Both the position numbers and the translations under genes were made by a program. Under the pieces are notes generated by a model. The model saw nothing but the letters and a program-made list of their open reading frames with translations, was not told the origin of the DNA and searched no databases. Shown one piece after another: positions 25,653 through 35,289 of a stretch of 64,000 bases of DNA (the stretch's first letter is position 1; every line of letters starts with the position of its first letter). Source of the stretch: Pseudomonadaceae bacterium (lineage in GTDB: Bacteria; Pseudomonadota; Gammaproteobacteria; Pseudomonadales; Azotimanducaceae); contig JANSWO010000011.1 of NCBI GenBank assembly GCA_024743435.1, positions 96,417-160,416 on the forward strand, in the 5' to 3' direction.

Positions 25653-27127
25653 GTCGGATGATCCAGTCGAGCGACAGGCGTGCCGCGAGCATCGAGCAGT
25701 GCGCGTTTCAGCAGGCTTGCGCTCATGGCGCGACGGTAGTCGGCGCTCGCGCGCACATCGGTCAGTGGTTTGATCGTGCTACGCAGCTGCTCGCAGGCTG
25801 ACTCGATGTTCGCATTCGTCAATGCTCTGCCCAGCAGGCTTTGCTCCAGTGACTCAAGCCGTATTGGGGTTGCTGCTATTCCGCCGTAGGCGATTCGACA
25901 ATGGCTTACCGCCTCGCCTTGCATGCGAACGTCGAATGCAGCCATTACGGAGGAGATATCGTCTTCTTCGCGTTTGCTGATTTTGTAGGCTCTCAGTGTC
26001 CTGTACGCGTCCTCGTCTATCGACGGCAGGTGGATTCGAGCGATGTACTCATCCGTCCGCAGCTCGGTTCGACGATAGTCTTTGAAGAAATCGGCCACGC
26101 GGATCTGACGGCTCATCCCGCTTGAGTTGGTGAGCGTCAGGTGAGCGTCCAGCGCCATGAGAAGTGGTGGCCAGTCGGCGATTGGCGAGCCGCCGGCTAG
26201 ATTGCCGCCGATGGTGCCTCGGTTGCGAATCTGCGGCGAACCGAAGCGCAGCAGAATCTCGGCGATGGCAGGGCAGTCACTGCCGCTTGTAGTGAAAAAG
26301 CTCAGCAGTTCACCATGGGTCGCGCATGCGCCGATGGTCAGGGCGTCGCGAGTTGTGTCGATGGCTCGCAACGATTCGATGCGTGTGATGTCGACAACGC
26401 TCTCAAAGTCCACGTAGTTCTGTGAAACCTGCAGCCATAGATCCGTTGTGCCCGCGATCAGCGGATTAGTGTTGGCATTCAGCGAGCGTTTCAGCAGCGC
26501 TTGAAGTTCCTGCTCTGTTGTCGGCATGCAGTAGCTGGCTGTGCCATCTGCTGACTCGTCTCGGTCGACAGCGGCGTCGATGTTGGGCAGCCATTGTTCC
26601 GGGGGGCGATTACTGGTGGCGACCACCTCATTTGCCTGACGAGCTGCTGTGAGAATAGGGCGGTAGCCGGTGCACCGGCAGAGGTTGCCGCTTATTGCTC
26701 GTACATCGTCTGCGCGCGTTCGCTCGGCTAGTGTCGGCGCCGATAGCTGCTCCGCCACCATCGACATGACGAAGCCCGGTGTGCAGAAACCACATTGAGA
26801 ACCGTGTTCGCTGACCATTGCTGATTGCACGGGATGAGGCGCATCGATGCTACCAACGCCCTCGATCGTCACGACTTGTTGGCCCCTGGCCGCTAATGCC
26901 GGAGTGATGCAGCTGTTCACAGACTGTGTGTTGCCAGTTTTCAAGTCGCGCAGAATCACCGTACAGGCACCACAGTCACCGCTGCCACAGCCTTCTTTCG
27001 TGCCGGTGCTCAGACAATGCTCACGAAGGAACAGCAGCAACGAGGTGTTGTGCGAATGCGCCGGCAGAGTCTGCTGCCCGCTATTGACCCAGAGTGTGGT
27101 CGGCCGTGTGTCGCTTGCGTGTGTCAT
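25649..27127 (-). CDS. xdhA: Xanthine dehydrogenase, FeS/FAD subunit
   Basis: The ATG at 27127 gives 492 aa. Two [2Fe-2S] sites are visible: CGSGDCGAC (Cys47, 52, 55) and CGFC plus CRC (Cys112, 115, 150, 152), followed by a FAD-binding domain (IAGTTDLWLQ, GSPQIRNRGTIGGN). It receives electrons from the molybdenum subunit and passes them to NAD+. An alternative TTG start lies at 27148. It is the first gene of the seven-gene operon to puuD and diverges from the 8-oxoguanine deaminase gene across 155 bp. Confidence 0.95.
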   Translation of the reverse strand: MTHASDTRPTTLWVNSGQQTLPAHSHNTSLLLFLREHCLSTGTKEGCGSGDCGACTVILRDLKTGNTQSVNSCITPALAARGQQVVTIEGVGSIDAPHPVQSAMVSEHGSQCGFCTPGFVMSMVAEQLSAPTLAERTRADDVRAISGNLCRCTGYRPILTAARQANEVVATSNRPPEQWLPNIDAAVDRDESADGTASYCMPTTEQELQALLKRSLNANTNPLIAGTTDLWLQVSQNYVDFESVVDITRIESLRAIDTTRDALTIGACATHGELLSFFTTSGSDCPAIAEILLRFGSPQIRNRGTIGGNLAGGSPIADWPPLLMALDAHLTLTNSSGMSRQIRVADFFKDYRRTELRTDEYIARIHLPSIDEDAYRTLRAYKISKREEDDISSVMAAFDVRMQGEAVSHCRIAYGGIAATPIRLESLEQSLLGRALTNANIESACEQLRSTIKPLTDVRASADYRRAMSASLLKRALLDARGTPVARLDHPT

Positions 27128-27282
27128 GTTCACCGACGTGGCGAGCAACTCGTGATGAGCGCCCGGTTAACGAAAATCTCCGTGCTTTGGTAACGTATTG
27201 TCTGTTCTGCAAATATCCGGCCAATCGGCAGGCTTTGCAACGCACAGCCGCGCCGCTCGTTGGTACTTACCGGAACTATTGT

Positions 27283-28656
27283 ATGACGTCAGCCCTTCGC
27301 ACCTGGATTCGCGAGCCTCTGGTGAGCTATCACCCCCTGCGCGGCGCGGTCGTGGATGGCGGTATTGTCACGCAGAACGGCATGATCGTTGAGAGTGTGG
27401 CCTGGGGTGAGTCGCCGAGTGGGCCGGTCGATGAGATTTTCGATGCTCGCTCGCTGGTTCTCTTACCAGGGCTGATCAATACCCACCATCATTTCTATCA
27501 GACTCTGACACGGGCCCTGCGAAGCGCGTTGGACAAGCCGCTTTTTCCCTGGCTGGAGTCGCTCTATCCAGTTTGGGCGCATCTCTCCATTGAGATGATC
27601 GATGCAGCCACCCGGCTTGCCTGCGCAGAGTTGCTTCTGTCCGGCTGCACAACCACGACGGATCATCACTACGTATTCTCGGATGCAACGCGTGAGGGCA
27701 TTGATACTCAGATGCGAGCGGCCGGTGAGATCGGCATTCGCAGTGTTCTTACTCGTGGCTCGATGAGCCTGGGCGAGTCCGAGGGCGGCTTGCCACCGGA
27801 TTCGGTTGTTCAGGATATCGATACCATTCTCGCCGACAGCGAACGGCTAATCGAGCAGTGGCATAACCCGGCTCCTGGCGCGATGCAGCAGATTGCGCTG
27901 GCGCCATGCTCACCCTTTTCGGTCACGACGGAGCTGATGCAGGCGACAGCTGCATTGGCCGACAAACACGACGTTCTGTTGCATACGCACCTCGCCGAAA
28001 CCGAAGATGAAAATCAATTCTGCATCGACTCGTTCGGTAAGCGTCCGTTGGATCACATCGAGGATTGCGGCTGGTTACGCCCGAAGACGTGGTTCGCCCA
28101 CGGGATTCACTTTACGGAAGATGAGATCCGCCGACTTGGTGCCGCCAGCGTCGGCGTGACGCATTGCCCCTCATCCAATATGGTATTGGCTTCCGGTATC
28201 TGCCCGGCAAGTCAGTTGGAAGCGGCGGGTGTGCGGGTTGGTCTGGGCGTCGACGGTTCTGCCTCGAACGACTGCTCCAACCTCATCCAGGAAGTGCGCC
28301 AGGCTTTGATGATTCAGCGCTTGGGCCAGCCGGCGTCGGATCGAACACTGACCTCGCACTTGGACGCACTGCGCTGGGCGACGGCGGGTGGTGCCGCGCT
28401 ACTGCATCGTCCTGAACTTGGCTCCCTGGCGGTAGGCCAACGGGCAGATGTTGCGTTGTTCGCGCTCGGCGAGCCGCGCTTTTCTGGTGCCGATGATCCG
28501 CTGGCTGCGCTAATTCTGTGCGGTGCGCATGCGGCGGAGCATGTCATGGTGGATGGGGTTTGGCGGGTGCGCGATCGCGAGCTGGTCGGCCAATCACTCG
28601 ACCAGCTGCAAACTCGGCATCGTGACCTTGCGCAAAGTCTGCACGCGCTCGCGTGA
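27283..28656 (+). CDS. 8-oxoguanine deaminase-type amidohydrolase
   Basis: The ATG at 27283 gives 457 aa of the cytosine-deaminase-like amidohydrolase group. Motifs are NTHHHFYQTLTRA, CTTTTDHHYVF, HTHLAETEDE, FAHGIHFT and LGVDGSASNDCSN; this pattern is that of the proteins shown to be 8-oxoguanine deaminases and long misannotated as hydroxyatrazine hydrolases. It would convert 8-oxoguanine to urate, feeding PuuD directly. It diverges from xdhA and overlaps the methyltransferase by 4 bp. Confidence 0.88.
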   Translation: MTSALRTWIREPLVSYHPLRGAVVDGGIVTQNGMIVESVAWGESPSGPVDEIFDARSLVLLPGLINTHHHFYQTLTRALRSALDKPLFPWLESLYPVWAHLSIEMIDAATRLACAELLLSGCTTTTDHHYVFSDATREGIDTQMRAAGEIGIRSVLTRGSMSLGESEGGLPPDSVVQDIDTILADSERLIEQWHNPAPGAMQQIALAPCSPFSVTTELMQATAALADKHDVLLHTHLAETEDENQFCIDSFGKRPLDHIEDCGWLRPKTWFAHGIHFTEDEIRRLGAASVGVTHCPSSNMVLASGICPASQLEAAGVRVGLGVDGSASNDCSNLIQEVRQALMIQRLGQPASDRTLTSHLDALRWATAGGAALLHRPELGSLAVGQRADVALFALGEPRFSGADDPLAALILCGAHAAEHVMVDGVWRVRDRELVGQSLDQLQTRHRDLAQSLHALA

Positions 28657-29381
28657 TTGATCCGCACTACAGTGATGCTCGCCTGGCGGCGCTATACGAT
28701 CTGGATAGCCCCTGGTCGGAAGATACCGATTTCTATATTGATCTGATCGGTGGTGAGCCGAGACGAGTGCTCGACATTGGTTGTGGAACCGGAACGCTGT
28801 GCGTTGGTCTCGCGCAGCGTGGTCACGACTGCACGGGCTTGGATCCCGCGGCTGCGATGCTTGATATCGCGAGGAGCAAGCCGGGCGCTGATCGCGTTCG
28901 CTGGGTATGTGCTACCGCCCAGAATCTGGACCTTGCTGAGCGATTTGATTGGATTGTAATGACGGGCCATGCGTTTCAAACCCTGGTATCCGATCAAGAG
29001 ATTCATCTGGCGTTGCGCGCTATGCATCGCCACCTCGCAGCGAATGGCTGCATCGCGTTCGAAACTCGCAACCCGGTAATTGATTGGGATAAGCATTGGC
29101 GTCGAGAGTCGACCTGGATAACGGATAGCGGCCCAGTGCGACAGGTGCGCAGCGGTGTTGCCTGGGAATCAGGCACGGCGCGCTTTCACCACGACTTTCA
29201 TTTTGCCGATGCCAGGCTTCGGTCGGAGAGTGTTTTGCGTTTCCTGTCGGAAGCTGAGCTAAGGAGGCACCTGAGCCGGGCTGATTTCGCGGTGAAGGCG
29301 CTTGTCGGCGATTGGCAGGGCGCTGACTTTGAGCCACAACGATCGCTGGAGATGATCGTTGTGGCCCAACCGGCTAAATGA
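28653..29381 (+). CDS. Class I SAM-dependent methyltransferase
   Basis: This 242-aa protein starts at a GTG overlapping the deaminase stop (GTGA). The SAM-binding motif VLDIGCGTGTLCVGLA (about residues 30-45) is followed by GLDPAAAMLDIAR and a TGHAFQTLV segment. The C-terminal half looks like small-molecule methyltransferases. The overlap with the 8-oxoguanine deaminase implies joint expression, but no substrate can be read. The 3' end overlaps the convergent permease gene by 8 bp. Confidence 0.8.
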   Translation: MIDPHYSDARLAALYDLDSPWSEDTDFYIDLIGGEPRRVLDIGCGTGTLCVGLAQRGHDCTGLDPAAAMLDIARSKPGADRVRWVCATAQNLDLAERFDWIVMTGHAFQTLVSDQEIHLALRAMHRHLAANGCIAFETRNPVIDWDKHWRRESTWITDSGPVRQVRSGVAWESGTARFHHDFHFADARLRSESVLRFLSEAELRRHLSRADFAVKALVGDWQGADFEPQRSLEMIVVAQPAK

Positions 29382-30696
29382 ACGCGAATTTCAAAGCAAA
29401 AATTGCGCTGACCAGATAGACCGCAGCTGGGCATTCTTTTGGACGCCCTGCGATAACCTTGATCGCGGCATAGGACAGAAAGCCAATCCCAATGCCGTCC
29501 GCGATTGAGAACGACAGAGGCATCGCGAGTGCAGTGATCACAGCCGGGCTCGCCTCGGTTGCGTCGTTCCAATCCAGATCCGCAAGTCCGCGCGCCATAA
29601 CGGATGCGACAAACAGAAGCGCTGCCGCCGAGGCGTACGCCGGAATGCTCTGGGCAAGTGGTGCAAACAGCAGGCACAGAGCAAAACAGGCAGCGATCAC
29701 AACAGCGGTCAACCCGGTTCTACCGCCGGCTTCCACGCCCGCGGCTGACTCGATAAAACTGGTGGTTGAGGATGTTCCGAACACGGAACCAGCAAGGGTT
29801 GCGCCGGAGTCGGCGAACAGCGCGCTGCGCAGGCGCGGCAGTTTGCCGTCGGATCCGATCAGTTTGCCTCGGGTCGCAACACCCACCAGCGTACCGGCGG
29901 TGTCGAAAACATCGACCAGTAGCAGTGACAGGATGATCGTAATCATTGAGAGGTTGAATGCGCCCACGATGTCGAGCTGCATCAGAACCGGCGCTGGTGA
30001 CGGCGGTAGTGCGACCACGCCCTGAAACTCAGCCCCACCGATAAGCCAGCCGGCCGCGGCCACCGTCAGCATCCCGATGATCACGCCCCCGGTTATCTTG
30101 CGCGCGGTGAGTGCTGCGATCAGGGCAAAACCGAGCAGAGCCGCCGCCGGTGCGAACTGGGTCAGGTCGCCAAAGCCCACCAATGTAGCGGGATTGTCGG
30201 TGACGATGCCGGCGTTCTGCATGGCAATGAAAGCGAGGAACAGGCCAATGCCCGCTGACATGCCCAGTTTCAGGTTTCGCGGTATGGCGTTGATCAGCCA
30301 TTCCCTGACGGGTAGTACGGTCAGTATCAGAAAGATCACACCGGACAGGAAGACAGCGCCCAGCGCTACCTGCCAGGTATGGCCGGAACCGATCACAACC
30401 CCGTAGGTGAAGAAGGCGTTCTGGCCCATGCCGGGAGCCAGACCGATTGGATAGTTCGCGAGCAGCCCCATGAGCAGGGTGCCAACGATGGCCGCGAGGC
30501 AGGTCGCGACGAATACCGCGCCGAAATCCATGCCTGCTTCCGACAGAATGGCCGGGTTCACCACAATGATGTAGGCCATGGCGAGGAAGGTTGTTATGCC
30601 CGCGATGACTTCCTTGCGCACCGTTGAACCCTGCGCGGTGATCGAGAAGCGCTGATCCAGCCAGCCGTTCGGGTTAGGCGCGTGTTGTGTGTCCAT
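29374..30696 (-). CDS. AzgA-type NCS2 permease (adenine/guanine/hypoxanthine uptake)
   Basis: The ATG at 30696 (GGA at about 7 nt; another ATG lies at 30702) gives 440 aa with 12-14 hydrophobic helices. Family motifs are GITTFLAMAYIIVVNPAIL, GLAPGMGQNAFFTY, LLLVDVFDTAGTLVG and GTSSTTSFIESAAGVEAGG, all typical of the AzgA/GhxP branch of purine:proton symporters. It should import adenine, guanine or hypoxanthine. It diverges from the LLM oxidoreductase over about 177 bp holding a palindrome (30795-30810). Confidence 0.9.
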   Translation of the reverse strand: MDTQHAPNPNGWLDQRFSITAQGSTVRKEVIAGITTFLAMAYIIVVNPAILSEAGMDFGAVFVATCLAAIVGTLLMGLLANYPIGLAPGMGQNAFFTYGVVIGSGHTWQVALGAVFLSGVIFLILTVLPVREWLINAIPRNLKLGMSAGIGLFLAFIAMQNAGIVTDNPATLVGFGDLTQFAPAAALLGFALIAALTARKITGGVIIGMLTVAAAGWLIGGAEFQGVVALPPSPAPVLMQLDIVGAFNLSMITIILSLLLVDVFDTAGTLVGVATRGKLIGSDGKLPRLRSALFADSGATLAGSVFGTSSTTSFIESAAGVEAGGRTGLTAVVIAACFALCLLFAPLAQSIPAYASAAALLFVASVMARGLADLDWNDATEASPAVITALAMPLSFSIADGIGIGFLSYAAIKVIAGRPKECPAAVYLVSAIFALKFAFI

Positions 30697-30794
30697 GACC
30701 ATTCCGTTGTTTTTGTTCTTTTGCTTTGACGGCTGCGCGGGGCTGGTGATTGCGGTGAGCCAATCCGCGACCCCGTTTGAAAGGCTACCAGATC

Positions 30795-30810
30795 AGGATG
30801 GTTGACCATC
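30795..30810. promoter_or_regulatory. Perfect palindrome in divergent promoter region (candidate operator)
   Basis: GGATGGT-TG-ACCATCC is a 7-bp perfect inverted repeat with a 2-bp centre between the AzgA permease and the LLM oxidoreductase/ureide operon. Its TGGT..ACCA core resembles sites of FadR-type GntR regulators, but spacing differs and no regulator gene is in the window. Confidence 0.35.
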
Positions 30811-30873
30811 CCTCAAAGCGAGCTCTATGGTCGATGCAATTTCTTGGCCATCGTCAATTATCAGGAAGGCGTT

Positions 30874-31800
30874 ATGCGAGTGGGTTGGAACGGCACGGGT
30901 ATTGTCCAGAAGGCGTCTATCGCCGCGGTTGCGGACGACATGGGCAACGCCAGGCAAAGTGGCTATGCCAGCTACTGGCTTGCGGAGCATCCCACCGGCG
31001 GGTTCGATGCCCTGACCGCGCTCGCCGTTGCGGGGCAGAGCGTTCCCGATCTCGAGATTGGTACCGCGGTGATTCCCACCCATCCGCGTCATCCGCTGGC
31101 ACTCGCAGGGCAGGCGTTGACCGCGGCTCAGGCGCTCGATGGCAGGCTGACACTGGGCATTGGCTTGTCGCATGCACATATGATGGCGCAGCTCGGCATA
31201 GGCTTCGAAAAGCCCATCCGTCATCTGCGTGAGTACCTGTCGATACTGATGCCGCTACTCGAGCGTGGCGAAGTGGATTTTCAAGGCGAGATTCTGAGCT
31301 GTCACGCGACGATTTTCAGGCCCGGCGCTCACCAGTGCTCGGTTCTGGTGGCGGCGCTTGGGCCTCAGGCGCTCAACGTGGCGGGGCGGTTTGCCGCGGG
31401 CACTACTCTCGCCTGGGTGGGGCCGAAGACGATCGCTGAGCACATCGCGCCGACCATCAGGGAGGCGGCAGCTAAACATGGCCGGGAAAGCCCGAGAATC
31501 ATGGCGACGCTGCCGGTGTGTGTCACTGACAAGCCGGACGAGGTTCGTCAGCGGCTGAGCGGCGTGCTGAGTGACTATGACAAGATGCCGTCTTATCGAG
31601 CGATGTTTGAACGAGAAGGTGCAAGCGGTCCGGGAGATGTCGCCATCGTTGGCTCGTCTGCACAACTGGAAGATCGCATCGCAGCAATGGCCGACGCTGG
31701 CGCTACGGACTTCTGCCCGACGATATTCGCGACCAACCGTGCTGATGGCGAGGCGACACAGGCTGCTTTGCGCGGGGTGATTCAGACTTATCACCAATGA
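30874..31800 (+). CDS. LLM-class (luciferase-like) flavin/F420 oxidoreductase
   Basis: The ATG at 30874 follows AGGAAGG at ideal spacing and gives 308 aa of the bacterial luciferase-like TIM-barrel family. Motifs are SYWLAEHPTGGFDALTAL-type N-terminus, IGTAVIPTHPRHPLALA, and RLTLGIGLSHAHMM. The family uses FMN or F420H2. It leads the plus-strand ureide operon (137 bp before the permease), so a role in purine or pyrimidine ring chemistry is possible but unproven. Confidence 0.8.
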   Translation: MRVGWNGTGIVQKASIAAVADDMGNARQSGYASYWLAEHPTGGFDALTALAVAGQSVPDLEIGTAVIPTHPRHPLALAGQALTAAQALDGRLTLGIGLSHAHMMAQLGIGFEKPIRHLREYLSILMPLLERGEVDFQGEILSCHATIFRPGAHQCSVLVAALGPQALNVAGRFAAGTTLAWVGPKTIAEHIAPTIREAAAKHGRESPRIMATLPVCVTDKPDEVRQRLSGVLSDYDKMPSYRAMFEREGASGPGDVAIVGSSAQLEDRIAAMADAGATDFCPTIFATNRADGEATQAALRGVIQTYHQ

Positions 31801-31937
31801 CCGGCGTTAGGTGCTGACGCGCTCTCGGTCGGGATTCGTCGTAGCGGTAGCTACTAGCCTCGGTCGGTGCGCCCGTCGCTGCGGTCGTGGCATCATTCCT
31901 GCTTGCCTTCCCAACATCATCCCCCTGGAGATGCCTC

Positions 31938-33305
31938 TTGGCTTTGGCCGAACATGACGTTGCCACGCACGCGCTGCCACCGCTGCTCTACGAGTTGGAT
32001 GAGCGTCCGCCTTGGCCGAAGGCGTCCCTGGCGGCGATGGCACACCTACTTGCTATCGTTGCAAGCATTGCGACGGCACCTCTGCTCGTGGCGCGCGGCC
32101 TGCAGCTGGATGCGTTAACCACCAGCTACGTCATCAGCTCTGCGTTGATTGTGTCCGGCCTCGCAACGCTCCTGCAGATTCTTCGGGTCGGGCCTTTCGG
32201 TTCGGGCCTGCTGTCGATCCAGGGCACCAGCTTCTCGTTTATCGGCGCGCTGATGATTGCGGGACAGTTGCTCGATGCCGATGGCATGAGCGATTCCGAG
32301 ATCGTCGGCGTGCTGTTAGGGAGTGCAGCGGTCGGCGCTCTGGTCACCGTTGTCGCCGGTTACTTCATTGAAAACCTCGCACGTGTCATTACGCCAAACG
32401 TAACTGGCATCGCCATTTTCCTGCTCGGTCTTACGCTGGTGGGCGCAGCCTGGAACAATTTTGGTTTTGCCCTTGCTGCCGCTGAAGCGAGCAACGCGCA
32501 GGGTTGGGTCTGGGCGCAGGCGGTGGTGGTGATTGTTGGCATCCTGTTTTTCGCCACGCGCTCGAATCCGTGGCTGCGTCTGGCCAGTATCACCATCGGG
32601 TTGGGCATCGGCGTGTTGTTTGCCATCGTCACCGGTCAGGCAATGCCGCTGCCGGATGTGCCGCTTGGCGGAGTTACTTTTCTGCGCTGGCTGCCTTTCC
32701 CACTAGGTTTTGATGCCGCGATTGCTTTGGTTCTGCTGCCCATCTTCTTTGTCACGATGACCGAGTCGCTGGGTGATTTGACCGCGACGTCGATGTTGTC
32801 ACGACAACCCTTGGCGGGCACACCGTATTGGCGACGCGTGCGCGGCGGCGTAATGGCGGATGGTTTGAATTCGGTGTTGGCTGCGCTCGCCGGCACGTTT
32901 CCTAACACCACGTTCTCGCAGAACAATGGTGTTATTCGCCTGACCGGTGTCGCCAGTCGAATGGTGGGCGTTATGGTTGCGTTGCTGTTGATCTTATTAG
33001 GTGCGCTGCCAGGGTTTGTTGCGCTCTTTCAAGCCATTCCCGGAGGCGTTCTACACAGTGGCACGGGCTTGCTGTTCGCGATGATCGCACTCACCGGGCT
33101 TCGGCTTCTGCAACTACAACCTAACCAACGGCGGACGATGATCATGCTGGTTGGTTGCTGCACATTGGCCTTTGCGCTGGCCTTTGTGCCGTCGTTACTC
33201 GCTGATCAGGGAATAGTGCTGCCACCTTATGCGGCCTTGCTGCTCGGTTTTCCTGTTGCCAGCGGTGCGTTCATTGCGGTTATCTGGGAGTGGCTTGCCC
33301 CATGA
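31938..33305 (+). CDS. NCS2/NAT xanthine-urate-uracil permease
   Basis: This protein has about 455 aa from a TTG at 31938 preceded by GGAG; the longer frame begins at 31887. It has about 12-14 membrane helices with SIQGTSFSFIGAL, MTESLGDLTATS and the NAT signature QNNGVIRLTG. NAT members import xanthine, urate or uracil with protons; xanthine or urate fits the locus best. It is followed with a 4-bp ATGA overlap by allantoate amidohydrolase. Confidence 0.88.
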   Translation: MALAEHDVATHALPPLLYELDERPPWPKASLAAMAHLLAIVASIATAPLLVARGLQLDALTTSYVISSALIVSGLATLLQILRVGPFGSGLLSIQGTSFSFIGALMIAGQLLDADGMSDSEIVGVLLGSAAVGALVTVVAGYFIENLARVITPNVTGIAIFLLGLTLVGAAWNNFGFALAAAEASNAQGWVWAQAVVVIVGILFFATRSNPWLRLASITIGLGIGVLFAIVTGQAMPLPDVPLGGVTFLRWLPFPLGFDAAIALVLLPIFFVTMTESLGDLTATSMLSRQPLAGTPYWRRVRGGVMADGLNSVLAALAGTFPNTTFSQNNGVIRLTGVASRMVGVMVALLLILLGALPGFVALFQAIPGGVLHSGTGLLFAMIALTGLRLLQLQPNQRRTMIMLVGCCTLAFALAFVPSLLADQGIVLPPYAALLLGFPVASGAFIAVIWEWLAP

Positions 33306-34528
33306 GCGGTGTTGCGGATCGGGTGCTTGCGCGCTGCGATGAACTGGCGGGCCTTTCGTCCATGGCAGATGGTATCTGTCGTGTTTATCTGAGCGAACAG
33401 CATCGCGTTGCCAATGAACTCGTTGCCGGCTGGATGCGCGCGGCGGGCCTCGACGTTTGTTTCGACGCCGTAGGCAACGTTTGTGGTCGCCTTGGAAACC
33501 CAGCGCTACCCACGCTCATCGTGGGCTCCCATCTGGACACCATTCCCGACGCTGGCCGCTATGACGGCATTCTAGGTGTGCTCCTTGGCATTGAGCTGGC
33601 GGAGCGGTTTCGCGATGAGCCGTTGCCGTTTGCACTCGAGGTGATCGGCTTTGGCGAAGAAGAGGGTGTGCGTTTTGGCACGACGCTGATGACCAGTCGC
33701 GCGCTTGCTGGCACCTGGGATCACCAGTGGTTTGATCTTTGTGATGCAGATGGCGTCAGCCTTCATGATGCGATGGAACGTTTTGGTTTGAACCCAGCGG
33801 AGACTGCCAGCGCGGCGCGCGATACCGGCGGGCTTCTCGGTTTTCTTGAAGTGCATATCGAACAGGGCCCGGTGCTCGAGGCTGAAGGCTTACCCCTGGC
33901 GCTCGTCACAAGCATTGCCGGCGCACGGCGCTTCGAGGCTCGGGTCCAGGGTATGGCCGGACACGCCGGCACGATGCCGATGGCGATGCGTCGTGATGCA
34001 TTGGCTGCGGCATCCGAGATAGTGCTTGCCATTGAAGCGATTGCGGCTAGCTCGAAGGACGGTTTAGTTGCAACGGTAGGGCAGATTGAAGCGTTGCCGG
34101 GTGGAGTAAACGTGGTGCCCGGTGCGGCCGTTTTCTCGCTCGATGTGCGCGCGGGTGAAGACCATGTTCGCGACGTGGCGATCGATGAGATTCGCGCGCG
34201 CGCTGACGCGATCTGCGAGCGCCGCAATGTGCTGTTCGATATGCAGCAAACGCACATCGCCGGATCCGCGGCCTGTGATGCCGGCTTGCTTGCGCATCTC
34301 GCCGCTGGACTCGAGGCAAACGGCGTTGTGCAGCATCGCATGGCCAGCGGCGCCGGCCATGATGCGATGGCGATGGCCGAGCTGTGTCCGGTTGCAATGT
34401 TGTTTGTACGCTGCGCAGACGGAATCAGTCATCATCCAGAGGAATCAATTTCCCCGGCCGATGTCGCGGTTGCCTTTGATGTGCTGTGTTCTTCAGTTCG
34501 CTCATGTGCTGAGAGTTTTAAGGAGTAG
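33302..34528 (+). CDS. Allantoate amidohydrolase (M20 family)
   Basis: The ATG at 33302 overlaps the permease stop and gives 408 aa. Metal ligands are visible as SHLDT (His77, Asp79), RYDG (Asp88), GEEEG (Glu119-121), EVHIEQGP and the late SGAGHDAMAMAE and SHHPEE. This is the AllC/hydantoinase-carbamoylase subgroup of M20. Together with the ureidoglycine aminohydrolase gene 5 bp downstream, allantoate to ureidoglycine plus CO2 and ammonia is the likely reaction. Confidence 0.88.
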   Translation: MSGVADRVLARCDELAGLSSMADGICRVYLSEQHRVANELVAGWMRAAGLDVCFDAVGNVCGRLGNPALPTLIVGSHLDTIPDAGRYDGILGVLLGIELAERFRDEPLPFALEVIGFGEEEGVRFGTTLMTSRALAGTWDHQWFDLCDADGVSLHDAMERFGLNPAETASAARDTGGLLGFLEVHIEQGPVLEAEGLPLALVTSIAGARRFEARVQGMAGHAGTMPMAMRRDALAAASEIVLAIEAIAASSKDGLVATVGQIEALPGGVNVVPGAAVFSLDVRAGEDHVRDVAIDEIRARADAICERRNVLFDMQQTHIAGSAACDAGLLAHLAAGLEANGVVQHRMASGAGHDAMAMAELCPVAMLFVRCADGISHHPEESISPADVAVAFDVLCSSVRSCAESFKE

Positions 34529-34533
34529 TTCTA

Positions 34534-35289
34534 GTGTCCTCTGTGTTGCCACCCCATACCGGTATCTCGCGAACCTCCGTGCAGCGTGACCATGCGCTGA
34601 TCACCCCTGAGTCCCATGTGCCGATAGTATTTCCAGCTTGGGATAACTGTGAAAGCGTCGTGCTGATCTCGCCAGAGATGGGCGCCAAGTTTTCGCAGCT
34701 GCTGGTGAGCTGTTCAGAAGGCGCGGCGCTTAAGCCTCTGGCGCCTCACGAGGAGCTGTTCGTTGTAGTGTTGGACGGCGCCATTGAATTCAAGCTGCTG
34801 GGCGTATCGTGGGCTCTCGAGAAAGACGGCTTTGCGTTTCTGCCCTCAGGAGTTGATTGGGTGGCCGCGAGCTCCGGCGCAACGTTTATGGTTTTTTCGA
34901 AACCCTACATTCCGCTTGCCGGTGCGGGTGAGCCGAATGCGTTTAAGGGCTCGCTGTCGAAGGTTCCCGCCGAGCCTTTCCTCGGCGATGAGGGCGCGCT
35001 GCTCCAGGTTCTGTTTCCGGACGATCCGGCCTACGACTGGGGCATTAACGTGTTTGATTTTGAGCCGGGTGGCACGTTGCCGCAGGTGGAGAGCCATTTC
35101 ATGGAGCATGGCTTGTACGTGCTCGACGGCCAGGGCGTGTATCGACTGGGCGATCACTGGTACCCAGTGCAGCAAGGCGATTGCATCTGGATGGGACCAT
35201 ACCTGCCACAGTGGTATGTCGCCGCGGGCAAGACTCACTCTCGCTACATCTATTACAAGGAGATGAATCGTGCCCCTCAATACGCTTGA
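34534..35289 (+). CDS. (S)-ureidoglycine aminohydrolase (bicupin)
   Basis: This 251-aa protein starts at GTG 34534 after AAGGAG. It has two cupin domains; in the C-terminal one the Mn-binding set known from plant and E. coli enzymes is present: VESHFMEH (Glu186, His188, His192) and LPQWY (Gln226). It releases ammonia from ureidoglycine, yielding S-ureidoglycolate. It overlaps the next gene by 20 bp. Confidence 0.9.
   Translation: MSSVLPPHTGISRTSVQRDHALITPESHVPIVFPAWDNCESVVLISPEMGAKFSQLLVSCSEGAALKPLAPHEELFVVVLDGAIEFKLLGVSWALEKDGFAFLPSGVDWVAASSGATFMVFSKPYIPLAGAGEPNAFKGSLSKVPAEPFLGDEGALLQVLFPDDPAYDWGINVFDFEPGGTLPQVESHFMEHGLYVLDGQGVYRLGDHWYPVQQGDCIWMGPYLPQWYVAAGKTHSRYIYYKEMNRAPQYA

Noticed and set aside
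27094..27282. Longer N-terminus of the 8-oxoguanine deaminase
   Set aside because: The extra 63 codons overlap the divergent xdhA start and do not resemble the family; ATG 27283 is the natural start.
30703..30873. Purine riboswitch ahead of the AzgA permease or LLM gene
   Set aside because: I could not find the conserved three-way junction loops; only a DNA palindrome is visible.
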